Notes under the pieces: generated by a model
The model's input: the letters and a program-made list of their open reading frames with translations, nothing else
What the model was told of the DNA's origin: nothing
Database searches by the model: none
Translations under genes and position numbers: made by a program
Source: CATOSK01 sp034423195
Lineage (GTDB): Bacteria > Chloroflexota > Dehalococcoidia > Lucifugimonadales > UBA3495
DNA: 64,000 bases
Direction of reading: 5' to 3'
Assembly (NCBI GenBank): GCA_034423195.1
Contig: DAOUIZ010000023.1
Location: 95,723 to 159,722, forward strand
In this document: positions 35,210 to 45,500 of the stretch, one piece after another
How positions within the stretch are numbered: position 1 is the stretch's first letter
How the letters are laid out: each line of letters starts with the position of its first letter

Positions 35210-36112
35210 ATGTTCCAACGCATCGACCCGGGCAAGCTCAACGGCAGGCAGAAGGAGATCTACAACTTCCAGAAGTCGGCGGCGCTGCTGGCCGACTACG
35301 GCTTCAACTGCATGAGGCTCACCGACGACTGGCATGGCGCGGACTTCCTCGCGCACCACTTCGATGGGAAGACCACCCTGAAGGTCCAGCTGAAGGCCCG
35401 CTTGACGATTGACCGGAAATACTCCGGTCAGGAGATCTGGATGAACTTCCCCTCGGGCGGGACCTGGTACTTAGTCCCCCACGATGACCTGGTTGACCTG
35501 GTCGGCCAAGCCACCAACTGGTTGAACACGGCATCCTGGCGCGAACGCGGACAATACTCCAGCGCCAACCCGTCGCCGGCCCTGCTCGACAAGCTGCAGC
35601 CCTTTGCGCTGGAACCTGTTCAGGAAACGCCCGCTACGGCCGCACCGGAGCCTGACGGGGCAACCTCCCATCCCAGGAAGAACGGAGATGCCCAACCCGA
35701 TGTACGTCCCTTCCGTGGCGCGAATTCCCGACGCTGGCGGCACCCTAACCTGAGCGACGCGGCTGAAGCCTTGGAAAAGGCGGGATACGCATGCACTCCA
35801 CCGCCGGGAGGACTGATGGAAACGGACATCATGGCCCGCCGGCAGGATGACGACAACGCGATCCGCGTCAGGTGCCCGGGCCGCCTCCACATCAGCAAAC
35901 GACGGATCGGGCAGGACATTCACATGGTTTTCCCAGACCAGGACGGGGTATGGTACCTGGCGCCCCACGACGAGCTGGTGACCATCGTCGGGCGCACCAC
36001 GCCATGGTTGGAGTCGCCTTCCTGGCGGGTGAAGGGTGCTTACAGTTCGGCCGCTCCGTCCCACCGGCTGCGCGACGCGATCCGGCATTTCGCCCTGAAC
36101 ATCACCGGATGA
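35210..36112 (+). CDS. Duplicated PD-(D/E)xK-like nuclease protein
   Basis: The 300-residue protein has two copies of one domain separated by a Pro/Ala-rich linker. Copy 1 (about 1-140) has GADFLAHHFDG followed by LKVQLKAR, which fits the D...QxK active site of restriction-like nucleases, then WYLVPHDDLVDLVG, WLNTASWRERGQYSSANPS. Copy 2 (about 180-300) repeats DIMARR, IRVRCPG, WYLAPHDELVTIVG, WLESPSWRVKGAYSSAAPS, but the QxK is replaced, so it is probably inactive. AGAGGAGAAG before ATG 35210 fixes the start. A defence role is suggested by the setting only. Confidence 0.6.
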   Translation: MFQRIDPGKLNGRQKEIYNFQKSAALLADYGFNCMRLTDDWHGADFLAHHFDGKTTLKVQLKARLTIDRKYSGQEIWMNFPSGGTWYLVPHDDLVDLVGQATNWLNTASWRERGQYSSANPSPALLDKLQPFALEPVQETPATAAPEPDGATSHPRKNGDAQPDVRPFRGANSRRWRHPNLSDAAEALEKAGYACTPPPGGLMETDIMARRQDDDNAIRVRCPGRLHISKRRIGQDIHMVFPDQDGVWYLAPHDELVTIVGRTTPWLESPSWRVKGAYSSAAPSHRLRDAIRHFALNITG

Positions 36113-37043
36113 GGCGGGAAGATCTCTGCCGCGGCGGCCAGCAGGGACCGTTCCCGTTTTTCTGTCCACATTTCTTATGCTCCGCCTTCCTCCTCCGCGA
36201 GCAGCCTATTCAGCAGGACGCGTGCTTTGAGCCGCAGGGATGACCTGGACAACCGCGCCAACCAGATGAACGCCCATTAAAGATTCTCCTGAGCCTCTGG
36301 GAAGAGCAGAGCGAGGAGGCCTTCAGGGAGGGGGGCACGGCGGCTCCATGCCGCCTCTGCGGAAGCTCCAGAAGGTCCTGGGATATTCGTCGGCCTTAGG
36401 GCGGCCCTCCTCTCTGGAAAGGTGGTATTCAGGCCCAAGGATCAGCAGGCTCCGACCTCCGGGTGAAGCACCCACCTTGAAACTGGAGGCCATCAACGGT
36501 GCCGGAGTCGCCCTATCGCAGGAAGGACCCCTTGTCCAGTCCTTTTCCGCCAGACAGAGCGGCACCGCCTACTTCCACTTCGAGTACGACCATCCCCAGT
36601 TCCAGGAGGACCGTCGCACGGCGGACCTTACCCTGGTGGAGGGCTACGAGGATGGGTTCGCCTACGCCACCCAGGCCTATGAACTGGAAGTGCAGGGGAT
36701 TCATGTGGGGGGAACTGGAGATTGCCCATCGGCCCCGGGGACGGCTCGGTGTGTATAGCAGGGGGCCACTGGGCCGTCCTTCTTGATGGGGGAGGAAACA
36801 GGGTGGCGGAGGCCCAGTGGGTGGTGACCCCGTAGAAACGCAAGTGCAACGACCAGAGATGAACCTCCCTCTTGGGCCGGCTGGCGGCACTCGGGTTTCT
36901 CAGGTGCCTTCCGACGAGAAGGAGCTTGGGCCGCCGGCAGCAATGCATTTCCAGAGAAGTTGCTTTTCGGGTGCGGTTGCTCTCGGGTTGGTATAGGATG
37001 GTTTGGCCGCGGGTCTGCGGAGGATGGTCGGCCCTAGAGGTTC
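36113..37043. other. 930-base gap with a possible gene fragment
   Basis: No intact gene is recognised. A plus-strand frame at 36348-36758 contains a beta-rich stretch (LKLEAINGAGVALSQEGPLVQSF, then TAYFHFEYDHPQFQEDRRTADLTLVEGYEDG) that might be a piece of a secreted protein. It lacks a ribosome binding site and a convincing start or end, so it is at best a remnant. The rest shows nothing. Confidence 0.35.
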
Positions 37044-38318
37044 ATGTTCAACCGAAAATCACCCATGTCCCTGCTTTGGGCCGCAGTCGGATTGTTCCTG
37101 TTGTCAGCAGCATGTGGCCCCTCGGATGCGGAGCTGAACCGGATGATTGAGGAACGGGCGCGTGCCATTGTGGCCAGTGCTCCGACCGTTACCCCGCAGG
37201 CCTTCCCGAGCCCGTTGCCGACCATCACCCCTCAGACTTTTCCGACGCCGCTTCCTACCTCGACTCCGCAGCTCTTTCCCACGCCGGCACCGACCTCCAC
37301 CCCCGTTCCCACCGCGACTCCCCAGCCTACGGTCACGCCAGTGCCGACTCGAAGGCCGACTCCCCGACCTACGCCCCTGCCGACTCCCACACCGACCATC
37401 GCGGACTGGAGCGAGCGCCTGGAGTCCCACGTTGTCTTGATCAATGCGTCCAACCGCTCCGGCACCGGGTTCTTCATTCAGGACCCCGAAAGCCCCTCGG
37501 ATTGGTACGTGGTCACCAACGCCCACGTCGTGGGCAGACAGGAGTTCGTCGAGGTGGGCTGGTTCTCTGATATCCCGATCAAGAGAGCGAGGGTTCTTGG
37601 CATTGATGAGTACGCCGACGTCGCTCTTCTGGACGTGGGGCCGGATGATTTTGATTGGGTTGGTACGGGGTGGGATGGGGGCCTTCAGTATATCCGGACC
37701 CATGGCAACGGGATTGGTTTATCCACCAGCTTCCACCGTGGCACTGAGGTGATGGCCGTAGGTTATCCCGATGGCGGCGGCGGTTTGACTCTGACCTCCG
37801 GGGTCGTGTCTGCTGAAAGGGTGCTGCACCAGGCGTGCAGTGAGGGTATCCATTTCATCAAGACGGACGCCTCGATAAATCCTGGAAATAGCGGCGGACC
37901 GCTGGTCGCTACGGATGGCGGCATCATAGGGATGAACACTTGCGGGAATTTCAGCTTGGAGAACGTTGGTTACGCGCTAGCCATGGAGGAGATCCTAACT
38001 AGGTTGGAAGCTCTGAAGATGGGGCTAAACCGGTTGGCGCCCACTCCTACCCCCAAGTTTCCCGAAGCTCACTACAACGATGGGTCCTTCCTGGCCTTCT
38101 TGACCTGGAACCAAAGCGGGGATTGGTTCTATCGATCTCGGAACGACAATCCCTGCGTAACCAGGGTTCAAGAGGAAGATAGTGGTTATTCGTGGTGGGA
38201 TTCTCCTAGCGATGGGATCTGCCACCATGAGGGTATGTTCAGGGGCGCCGAAGTCCTGGTCGTGGTAAGGGGCAAGACCTACATCGCAGTTGAGGTTATG
38301 CTTGCGGGTCCTCCCTGA
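37044..38318 (+). CDS. Secreted trypsin-like serine protease lipoprotein
   Basis: A lipoprotein-type signal (LLWAAVGLFLLSAACG) leads into a linker of about 90 residues made of Thr/Pro repeats (TPTPLPTSTPQLFPTPAP-like). A DegP/HtrA-type trypsin domain follows with His161 (TNAHVV), Asp192 (YADVALLDV) and Ser283 (NPGNSGGPL). There is no PDZ domain; the last 100 residues are a Trp/Cys-containing tail of unknown role. The protein should sit outside the membrane and cleave unfolded or surface proteins. Pro/Thr linkers of this kind are common in Chloroflexota envelope proteins. Confidence 0.85.
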   Translation: MFNRKSPMSLLWAAVGLFLLSAACGPSDAELNRMIEERARAIVASAPTVTPQAFPSPLPTITPQTFPTPLPTSTPQLFPTPAPTSTPVPTATPQPTVTPVPTRRPTPRPTPLPTPTPTIADWSERLESHVVLINASNRSGTGFFIQDPESPSDWYVVTNAHVVGRQEFVEVGWFSDIPIKRARVLGIDEYADVALLDVGPDDFDWVGTGWDGGLQYIRTHGNGIGLSTSFHRGTEVMAVGYPDGGGGLTLTSGVVSAERVLHQACSEGIHFIKTDASINPGNSGGPLVATDGGIIGMNTCGNFSLENVGYALAMEEILTRLEALKMGLNRLAPTPTPKFPEAHYNDGSFLAFLTWNQSGDWFYRSRNDNPCVTRVQEEDSGYSWWDSPSDGICHHEGMFRGAEVLVVVRGKTYIAVEVMLAGPP

Positions 38319-38756
38319 TGCCTTGCCCCGTATACGCGACCCCGGGGACTGCATTCAGGACGCCGAGCGCCTGCGGATGAGCCAATCTAGTCGAGATGCT
38401 CTGGTTTTGTCGAAGCAGGTGATCCCGGTGCGGGACACGGCTCCTCGCGCTGGAGCCTGCGGGAAACGGTCCAATTCCCAACAATGGAACTTCCCTTGTG
38501 AGGTCATCGAAGGAGCTCCGCCGGTGGGGACAGGAGCGGTTCGGCAGGTATGCGGGTTACGCCAAGGCGGCCCTGTTCTTCGACGACTTTGACCGTGACA
38601 GGTGAGCGATCCCGCTGGTCCGATGCCCTCATAGCGGCAACCTGATTGGCCTTGACCTGCCCGAGGGTTAAACTCAGGTGGGGAACCCTTGGGAACGAGT
38701 GCGGCCCCACAACCCGAAGACGTGCCATTCGATGATGCGAGCTACGGAGGTCAAGG
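38319..38756. other. Spacer before mcrB
   Basis: No clear gene. A 35-codon frame at 38498-38605 (GTG start; ELRRWGQERFGRYAGYAKAALFFDDFDRD) looks protein-like and might be a tiny gene or the tail of a lost one. No ribosome binding site supports it. Confidence 0.3.
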
Positions 38757-41144
38757 TTGGGCGCCAGGATTACCCGGGAAGGATCCGAGAACATCTACGC
38801 GGCGGCCCAGGGATGGGTTGACGCCGCCCTCCGCAGCGACTCCTCACTGTTCACACCTGGGCAGGCCATCTGGTCGGCCGGTTGGCTCAGGGAACTCCGA
38901 GAGCGGTTTCTGGACCGGCCGGACACATCGAAGAGGAGGTTCCTGGAGAAGCTGCGGGAGCAGCTGAATGGCAGCCCTCCCGAGATCCACCAGCTCATGG
39001 CGGAAGCCCTCTACTTCCACCGGCTCATCGTGACCACCAGGGACGGGACCGCCAAGCGGCGAGACGTCGAAACGGTGCTGGGTTGGTCTCCATCCCCGGT
39101 ACCGGTCCCCGAGCACCTGGTGCGGGCCCTGACCCCCGGTATCGCCAACACCGGGCAGTATTTCCACGTGAAGCGGCCCAACCAGGTCGGGTTCCTGCTG
39201 GAGTTCGTGGAGCAGTGGAAGGAACTGGAAGCCGGTGAGCAGGACGGCCTGCTCGACGACCCCTGGGCGTTCAAGAACTTCATGCTGGCGCGGGAGTTCC
39301 GCTGCAGGACGCTGGTGGACGAACCCAACAGCTACCGGGCCCAGAGGGAAGCCCTGCTCCACCTGGTCTTCCCCGACGTCTTCGAGGGCATCGTTTCCAC
39401 CAACCACAAGCAATGGATCGCCGGGGCCTTCGCCAAGTTCATTGAAGAGCCGGCAGAGGATGTGGACCGGCTGCTGGCCCAGATCCGGCCGGAGATCGAG
39501 GCCCGGTACGGCGACATGGACTATGTGCATTACCTTCCCCAGGTGAGAAGCCTGTGGGACGCCAGATACTCGGCGGACCTCTGGAACGGGTTCATCCAGC
39601 GGGCCCAGGAGTACTGCGCCTCCGGCCGGCTGGACGAGGAGGAGATTGGTTACAAGCTGGAGATAGGCAGCAAGCTGGCGGAGGCCCGACGGGCGGTGAT
39701 GGCAGAAGCCGAGGGTTGGGCTGACCTCGTGAAGAGGGGCATCGGCGGGAACCTGGTCCATCGCGTCGAGCAGGCGAAGTTTCGGGGCTGGCTTGACGAG
39801 TCCCCGGGCGAGTCCCTGTTCGCCCTGCAGATGCTTTGGGAAGGAGAGGAGGACAACCCGGGCGAGCGCATCGACGCCTTCGGCGAACTGCTTCCGTCTC
39901 AAGCCAGCAGCGGCCCCGGGACCAGGACAACCCTATCATCCGTCCTGCTGATGGGACTGGGCGTGGAGCAGTATCCCCCCTTCCGGGTGAACGTGTTCAA
40001 CTCGGGGTACCGGCAGACTGGGTACGGCGAGCCGGGGGCCGGAGCCGGCGAAGCGGAGCTGTACGAGTGGTCGCTGGACTTCCTGGACCGGTTCATCGAG
40101 GAGGCCTCCAACCGGGGCCTGGAGCTGCGCCACCGGCTCGATGCCCAGTCGGTGCTGTGGGCCCTGGCCGCCGAAGGAGAAGAGCCCGGCAAGAGAAGTC
40201 CAGCCGGCGGTCAAGAGGAGGAACCCGAACCTCCGGCTGCGCCCGACCTGGACGCCCTGGCAGTGGAGACCCACCTTCCGGTGGAGTTCCTGGAGAATAT
40301 CCGGCGGTTATTGGAGGACAAGAAGCAGGTCATCTTCCAGGGCCCGCCCGGCACGGGCAAAACGTTCGTCGCCCAGGCCCTGGCTGAGACCTTGGCCGGG
40401 TCGAAGGACCGGGTCACGCTGATCCAGTTCCACCCCGACTACGCCTACGAGCAGTTCATCCAGGGCTACCGTCCCCGGACGACCGACTCGGGCCAGATCA
40501 CCTGGCAGGTCCAGAACGGCACCCTGCTGGATGTCGCGGAGCAGGCAGCGCAGGACCCTGGACGACACCCCCATTTCCTGGTGATCGACGAGATAAACCG
40601 GGGCAACCTGGCCAAGGTGTTCGGGGAGCTGTACTTCCTCCTCGAGTACCGGCAGCGGACGATGCGACTGCACTATTCGAAGGAGCCCTTCTCCCTGCCC
40701 GGCAACCTCTTCATCATCGGGACCATGAACACGGCCGACCGCTCCATCGCACTGGTGGATCTCGCCCTCCGCCGCCGCTTCCACTTCGTGGAGTTCCACC
40801 CGGACGACCTTCCCGTCAAGGAAGTGCTGCGGAGTTATCTCACGGACAAGGCTCCGGGCATGGAGTGGGTGGCTGGTGTGGTTGACCGGGCCAACGAGTT
40901 GCTGCTGGAGGACCGGCACGCCGCCATCGGTCCCAGCTACTTCATGAAAGCGGACCTGGACGAGGAAGCCGTCCAGCGCATCTGGGACCACAACGTGCGG
41001 CCCTATATCCAGGAGCTGCTCTTCGGCTACGGCGGCAGCCGGCTGGAGGAGTTCACCCTGGAGAACCTCCGGCGGGGGAGGACTGCCGGCGGTGCTGGGG
41101 ATGACGGTGAAGTAGTCCCTGAAAGCGGCCCACGTGAGGAGTAA
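38757..41144 (+). CDS. mcrB: McrB-like GTPase/AAA+ motor of a McrBC restriction system
   Basis: The C-terminal third is the McrB motor: Walker A FQGPPGTGKTF near residue 527, the FHPDYAYEQFIQGYRP segment typical of McrB, Walker B FLVIDEINRGN, then GTMNTADRSIALVDLALRRRF. The N-terminal 500 residues are a helical specificity region unlike the short DNA-binding domain of E. coli McrB, so target specificity is unknown. McrB moves along DNA and drives McrC to cut modified DNA. The TTG start at 38757 has GGAGGT five bases upstream. The stop overlaps mcrC by 11 bases. Confidence 0.9.
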   Translation: MGARITREGSENIYAAAQGWVDAALRSDSSLFTPGQAIWSAGWLRELRERFLDRPDTSKRRFLEKLREQLNGSPPEIHQLMAEALYFHRLIVTTRDGTAKRRDVETVLGWSPSPVPVPEHLVRALTPGIANTGQYFHVKRPNQVGFLLEFVEQWKELEAGEQDGLLDDPWAFKNFMLAREFRCRTLVDEPNSYRAQREALLHLVFPDVFEGIVSTNHKQWIAGAFAKFIEEPAEDVDRLLAQIRPEIEARYGDMDYVHYLPQVRSLWDARYSADLWNGFIQRAQEYCASGRLDEEEIGYKLEIGSKLAEARRAVMAEAEGWADLVKRGIGGNLVHRVEQAKFRGWLDESPGESLFALQMLWEGEEDNPGERIDAFGELLPSQASSGPGTRTTLSSVLLMGLGVEQYPPFRVNVFNSGYRQTGYGEPGAGAGEAELYEWSLDFLDRFIEEASNRGLELRHRLDAQSVLWALAAEGEEPGKRSPAGGQEEEPEPPAAPDLDALAVETHLPVEFLENIRRLLEDKKQVIFQGPPGTGKTFVAQALAETLAGSKDRVTLIQFHPDYAYEQFIQGYRPRTTDSGQITWQVQNGTLLDVAEQAAQDPGRHPHFLVIDEINRGNLAKVFGELYFLLEYRQRTMRLHYSKEPFSLPGNLFIIGTMNTADRSIALVDLALRRRFHFVEFHPDDLPVKEVLRSYLTDKAPGMEWVAGVVDRANELLLEDRHAAIGPSYFMKADLDEEAVQRIWDHNVRPYIQELLFGYGGSRLEEFTLENLRRGRTAGGAGDDGEVVPESGPREE

Positions 41145-42378
41145 CAAGGCCAGCCCGCCGATGCGGGAGATCAACCTCAAGGAGTACAGACCCAGCGCCC
41201 CCCTGCCTCTCTCGGCGGTGGATCGGGATGCGCTACAGGCGGCGCTACCTTCGGTGACCGTCGAGCCCGTCCCGGGAACCGAGGGGACCTACCGACTGAC
41301 TCCGGGCTCTTGGGTAGGAGCAGCGGAAATCGGTGGGTTGTCCGTGGTCATCGAGCCGAAGATCGGCATCGGGAACCTGCTGTCCCTGGCCTGCTACGCC
41401 GTCAGCAGGATCAGGTTCGACCAGAGGGACTTTGGCTTTCCCGAGGAGTACGCCCTGCCGGACGTCCTGGCACTGTCGCTGACCGCCCAGGCCCGCTGGG
41501 CCTTCGCCCACGGACTGCTCCATGGCTACCGGGTCGAGGAGCGGGCATTGCTCACCGTGCGGGGACGAGTCCGTCTGGAAGAGCAGATACGCCGCCGGTT
41601 CGACTTCCCCATGCCGCTGGAGATGCGGTACGACGAGTTCACCGGCGACATCCTGCCCAACCAGCTGGTCAAGGCGGCAGCCCACCGGCTGGCCCGCACC
41701 CGCCTGCGGTCCCGGGGAGCACGACGCGATCTGGGCTGGGTTGCCGGAACGCTTGCGGATGTTTCCCTCCGGGAGTTTCCCCCATCCAGGGTGCCGGAGG
41801 TGGCCTTCGACCGGCTGAACGACCACTACAGGGGAGTGGTGGCGCTGTCTAGGCTCATCCTCAGGCACGGGGCCTTCGAGGCAGGACGGGGAGCGGTCCG
41901 GGCCAGCGGCTTCCTGATGGACATGAACGCCGTCTTCCAGGAGTTCCTGACCCAGGCTCTCCGCGAGGAATTTGACGCCTCCCCGCGGACGCTGCAGTCC
42001 GACCGGGAGCTCAACAGGCTGACTCTGGACCGGGGACGCAGGGTGAGGCTGGAGCCCGACCTGACCTGGTGGGATGGCTCCACCTGTACCTTTGTGGGAG
42101 ACGCCAAGTACAAGAACCTGACCGGCCGTCGCGTGCCCAACAGCGACCTCTACCAGATGCTCTCCTACGCCACCGCCCTGGACCTGCCCGGGGGCCTCCT
42201 GGTCTATGCCCAGGGCGAGGTGGACGATGAGTCCTACGAAGTCCGCCACAGCGGCAAACGGCTGGCGGTGGCCTCCCTGGACCTTTCCGGAACCCTCGAC
42301 CAGATCCTGAAAAGGGTCCGGAGGATTGCAGGTCAGGTGGTCCTGCTTCGCGACGCAGCCCGTCGTGCTGGAACCTGA
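41134..42378 (+). CDS. mcrC: McrC-like nuclease subunit of a McrBC system
   Basis: McrC supplies the endonuclease for McrB. The N-terminal domain (INLKEYRPS, WVGAAEIGGLSVVIEPKI) and the C-terminal PD-(D/E)xK site (LEPDLTWWDGSTCTFVGDAKYK) are both clear, as is the YQMLSYATAL helix. The GTG at 41134 overlaps the mcrB stop. An ATG at 41161 (MREINLKEY) gives an N-terminus closer to the family and may be the true start. Both subunits look intact. Confidence 0.9.
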   Translation: MRSNKASPPMREINLKEYRPSAPLPLSAVDRDALQAALPSVTVEPVPGTEGTYRLTPGSWVGAAEIGGLSVVIEPKIGIGNLLSLACYAVSRIRFDQRDFGFPEEYALPDVLALSLTAQARWAFAHGLLHGYRVEERALLTVRGRVRLEEQIRRRFDFPMPLEMRYDEFTGDILPNQLVKAAAHRLARTRLRSRGARRDLGWVAGTLADVSLREFPPSRVPEVAFDRLNDHYRGVVALSRLILRHGAFEAGRGAVRASGFLMDMNAVFQEFLTQALREEFDASPRTLQSDRELNRLTLDRGRRVRLEPDLTWWDGSTCTFVGDAKYKNLTGRRVPNSDLYQMLSYATALDLPGGLLVYAQGEVDDESYEVRHSGKRLAVASLDLSGTLDQILKRVRRIAGQVVLLRDAARRAGT

Positions 42379-42593
42379 GGGAAGCTCGGGATTGAACTGC
42401 CCAGGCGTTCCGCAAACGGGGAGTATGGAACATCCCTACTTGCGGAACACTTTCCCGTTCCACAACGCGTTCCCTAACCGTGTTCTCCGGACAGCCGCGG
42501 TACTGACGAGGTGATCCTGGGGACATCCTGGGCAGACCTATAGCCCCCGGAAAATACACATATCACCGGGAGGCTTTGGCACACGGCTCCTGA

Positions 42594-45500
42594 CTACAGC
42601 TCTGCCCGAGCCTCCCATTCATCATCGTGGTCCCGTGCGGATTTAACGCTCGATTCTATCCCTCGCAACATGCGCTTGGCCCAAGTCCGGGCAGTTCTCT
42701 TGGGATGATCCTGCAACACGGTAAAGGGCCCCCTGAACATCTCGAAGTATGCTGTTGCACTGCCTGACCACCCGAAAGTGTTAAGGTTTGTCCCAATGGC
42801 GCGCCACACGTCGTCTCGGTCCCCGAATTCATCAATCAGCCTCGACATCACTGGATGCAAAGTGCGTTCCGGCTGGCCGGGCACATAGCTGTCCAGGATG
42901 GGCACAACTTCGGCTGCAAACGCTGGGGCACCGTCTGGATGAGTATGACACCAAGCAAAAAGAACGTCCTCAGGTAGGCTGAGTATCGGAGAGCTAGCCT
43001 TGCGGTCCGAAAAAGCGTCGCCCCGTAGAACGGTCCGAAACACCCACTTCTTCAGCGGCTCCGACAAAGCAGCTCGACCCCAGAGTGGCCACACGATTTC
43101 AGGAAAACCCGAAAGCAGTGCGGGCACCAGTGGAGCCAAGAGTTGCCCCTCTTCATACTCGGTTGCATTAACCAACAGATTCGCAAGCTTTAAGGCGACC
43201 GTCCTAGCATCCCCGTCATCTCTCCCTTTGGCCAGAACCCAGCCCAGTATTTCTGAAAAGTCGTGAGAAGCATCAGTCCTTCCACTATCCAACTCCCAGT
43301 CGGCCGCCTTCTCCACCGCTAGAAGAATCTGGGGCCTGAGACCTTCCAGCAATTTCCGATCTCTGAAGGTGTACATCTGCATTAGGTCCAAGGCCACTCG
43401 ATACGCTTCAGCGCTATGCGAGAACATCGCATCGAAGAGCGGCGCGACAGTCACTGCCGGAAGCTTTGCGAGTTCTCCCCCCAGAGCCCAGCATTGAAGA
43501 TGCCCGGCCGATAACCGCCCTTCCTCAAGGGCCTCTACAGCGACAGAGATGTCAGATCCCCTTATTCCCATGCGAAGGCATAAAAACGGAAATGCAGGAG
43601 TAAACTCCGGACTCCCCGCAATCAGCTGCTTTAACTGCACCTCATGCTGAGGGTGGTCCGCAGCAAGGCGAGAAACAAGCCCTGAAAGAAGCCCCAAATC
43701 GCGGTACTGCTCCGGAACATCCAGTGCCGCTCTAATTATGGGCTTCAACCAATCCAGAGGAGACTGTGAGAACTCCGCGATGGCCGATCCAAAATCGAAA
43801 GTCCGGCGTTGCGGGCTCCTGCCGTAATGACTCCGTGGTGGCACACGGCTGAGCAGATCAAGATGACTTTCCAGTTCTTCTGAATCTTGCACAAGATCCC
43901 TGGCCAATTCCCTGATTGCATCGCTCTGCATCTCCTGGCGGGCCTCGTAGTCCAAATTCTCGTCGTCCGGATAGTCCCACGACATCTCCGTCACCACGAG
44001 GCGGATGCGAGACTCAACATCTTTGGGTTGCAGGCCCATGATAAGTTCCCTGATGCGGTTCACTTCCCCGGAATCAATCCGCCCTGCGTCGTATCGCAGC
44101 ACATCTCCCAAACCTTCCAAGGCCTCTGGCCAATGCAGCATCGCGGAGCCCACGTCCTTTACCGCCGTCTCAACCGTGTCGATGAATCCGTCCCGTACCA
44201 GGGAGCGTAGCTGGCGCCCCAAGTTGCTGCGCGCCTTGTTTCCCAACTCATCCTCCCTCTTAGCAAAATCCGACAGCCGGGATGCACATCCCTCGATGTA
44301 GTTCTTCGCATCTAGGCCACTGGAAGGACGCCAGGATTCTAGATTGGGCCTAGAACCATGGGCCCCTGCACTGCCCAGCCGGAAATAATGATTTGTCAGG
44401 CATCCTCTGGACAGCGCTTCCGCGACTAGGTCCAACTGCTTGGGATCGTCAGTCGCAGAAACATCGTCCAAAAATCTCAACCTCAACTCAGCGCCAGCTG
44501 CAGTTCCGGCCAGAAAAAGAGGGAAGAGTCCTTTGAACTGTTCGGTAGCGTTGTTCCCCCATCTCTCGTTCTCCGCTATGGCGAGTCGAAGCAGAAGCCC
44601 AGCCCCTTCCTCAAAAGTGTCTTCCCTGAAGGCGATCTTCTCCAACGAAACGACCAGATTCCGGCGCAAACCGCCCCCAACTTTTTCGAGATGTCCTGCC
44701 TCATCAAAGAATCTCTCAATCACCCGGTAAACAACCACCGGGTCTACTTCAGCCAAGGATGAAATAACACGGGAGTTCCCTGACTCGAGAACCCCTTTCA
44801 AACCCCAGAATGGACCACCCTCCCGGCAAACATGCTCCACCACCCGTACAGCATGTTCCGTGGTATTAAGCAATGCCAACTGCCGCGAGGCCAGGTCTTT
44901 GAGTGTAGGACTGGCACCTCCTCCCAGTACCTGGTCCCATTTGTCAGGTGACCAATGGCGCCACTGCCTCCCTGCAAGATTCAACGAGATCGGCCGTGGT
45001 TGCATGACAGCGAACCCCCCGCGTCGTTGAAGTGCTCCCCTCTCCAGCAGTTCTTGGACATCTGAATACAGTTCATCGAGAGAGACTCGGCCATCGATTT
45101 CCGCCAACTCTCCGAGTTGAACCGCTTGCCCATATTCATCTCCGATGATCTGGAGTGGACTGGGTTCGACCTGAACCAACCCGTTGCTCGCCACCAAGGC
45201 GGCGGTCCTGAGTAAACCGGCGGCATTTCGCGGGTTTCTGCCTAGGACAAAGGCGTTGACGAGATCGTCATCACTGGCTTGCGCCACCGGAAGCCGGTTT
45301 CGCCAGGCTATGGAAATTCGGAGGGCCATTCCCGGGAAGCCCTTGGAAAAGCGTTCCAGCCGACTCCGATCCTCCGGACCGAGACTCAATTGCTGTTCGA
45401 TGATCCCTTGGGTTACATCTTGGGGGGCCTCCACTACCAGATAGGTGTCGTCGTCGAGCTGACCCTGAGGAATCTCATAGTCGATGGTCAAGAGCGAAGA

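Noticed and set aside
36348..36758. 136-codon frame as an intact gene
   Set aside because: It has no ribosome binding site, a start inside non-conserved sequence and only a short beta-rich core, so it is described as a possible fragment in the gap.
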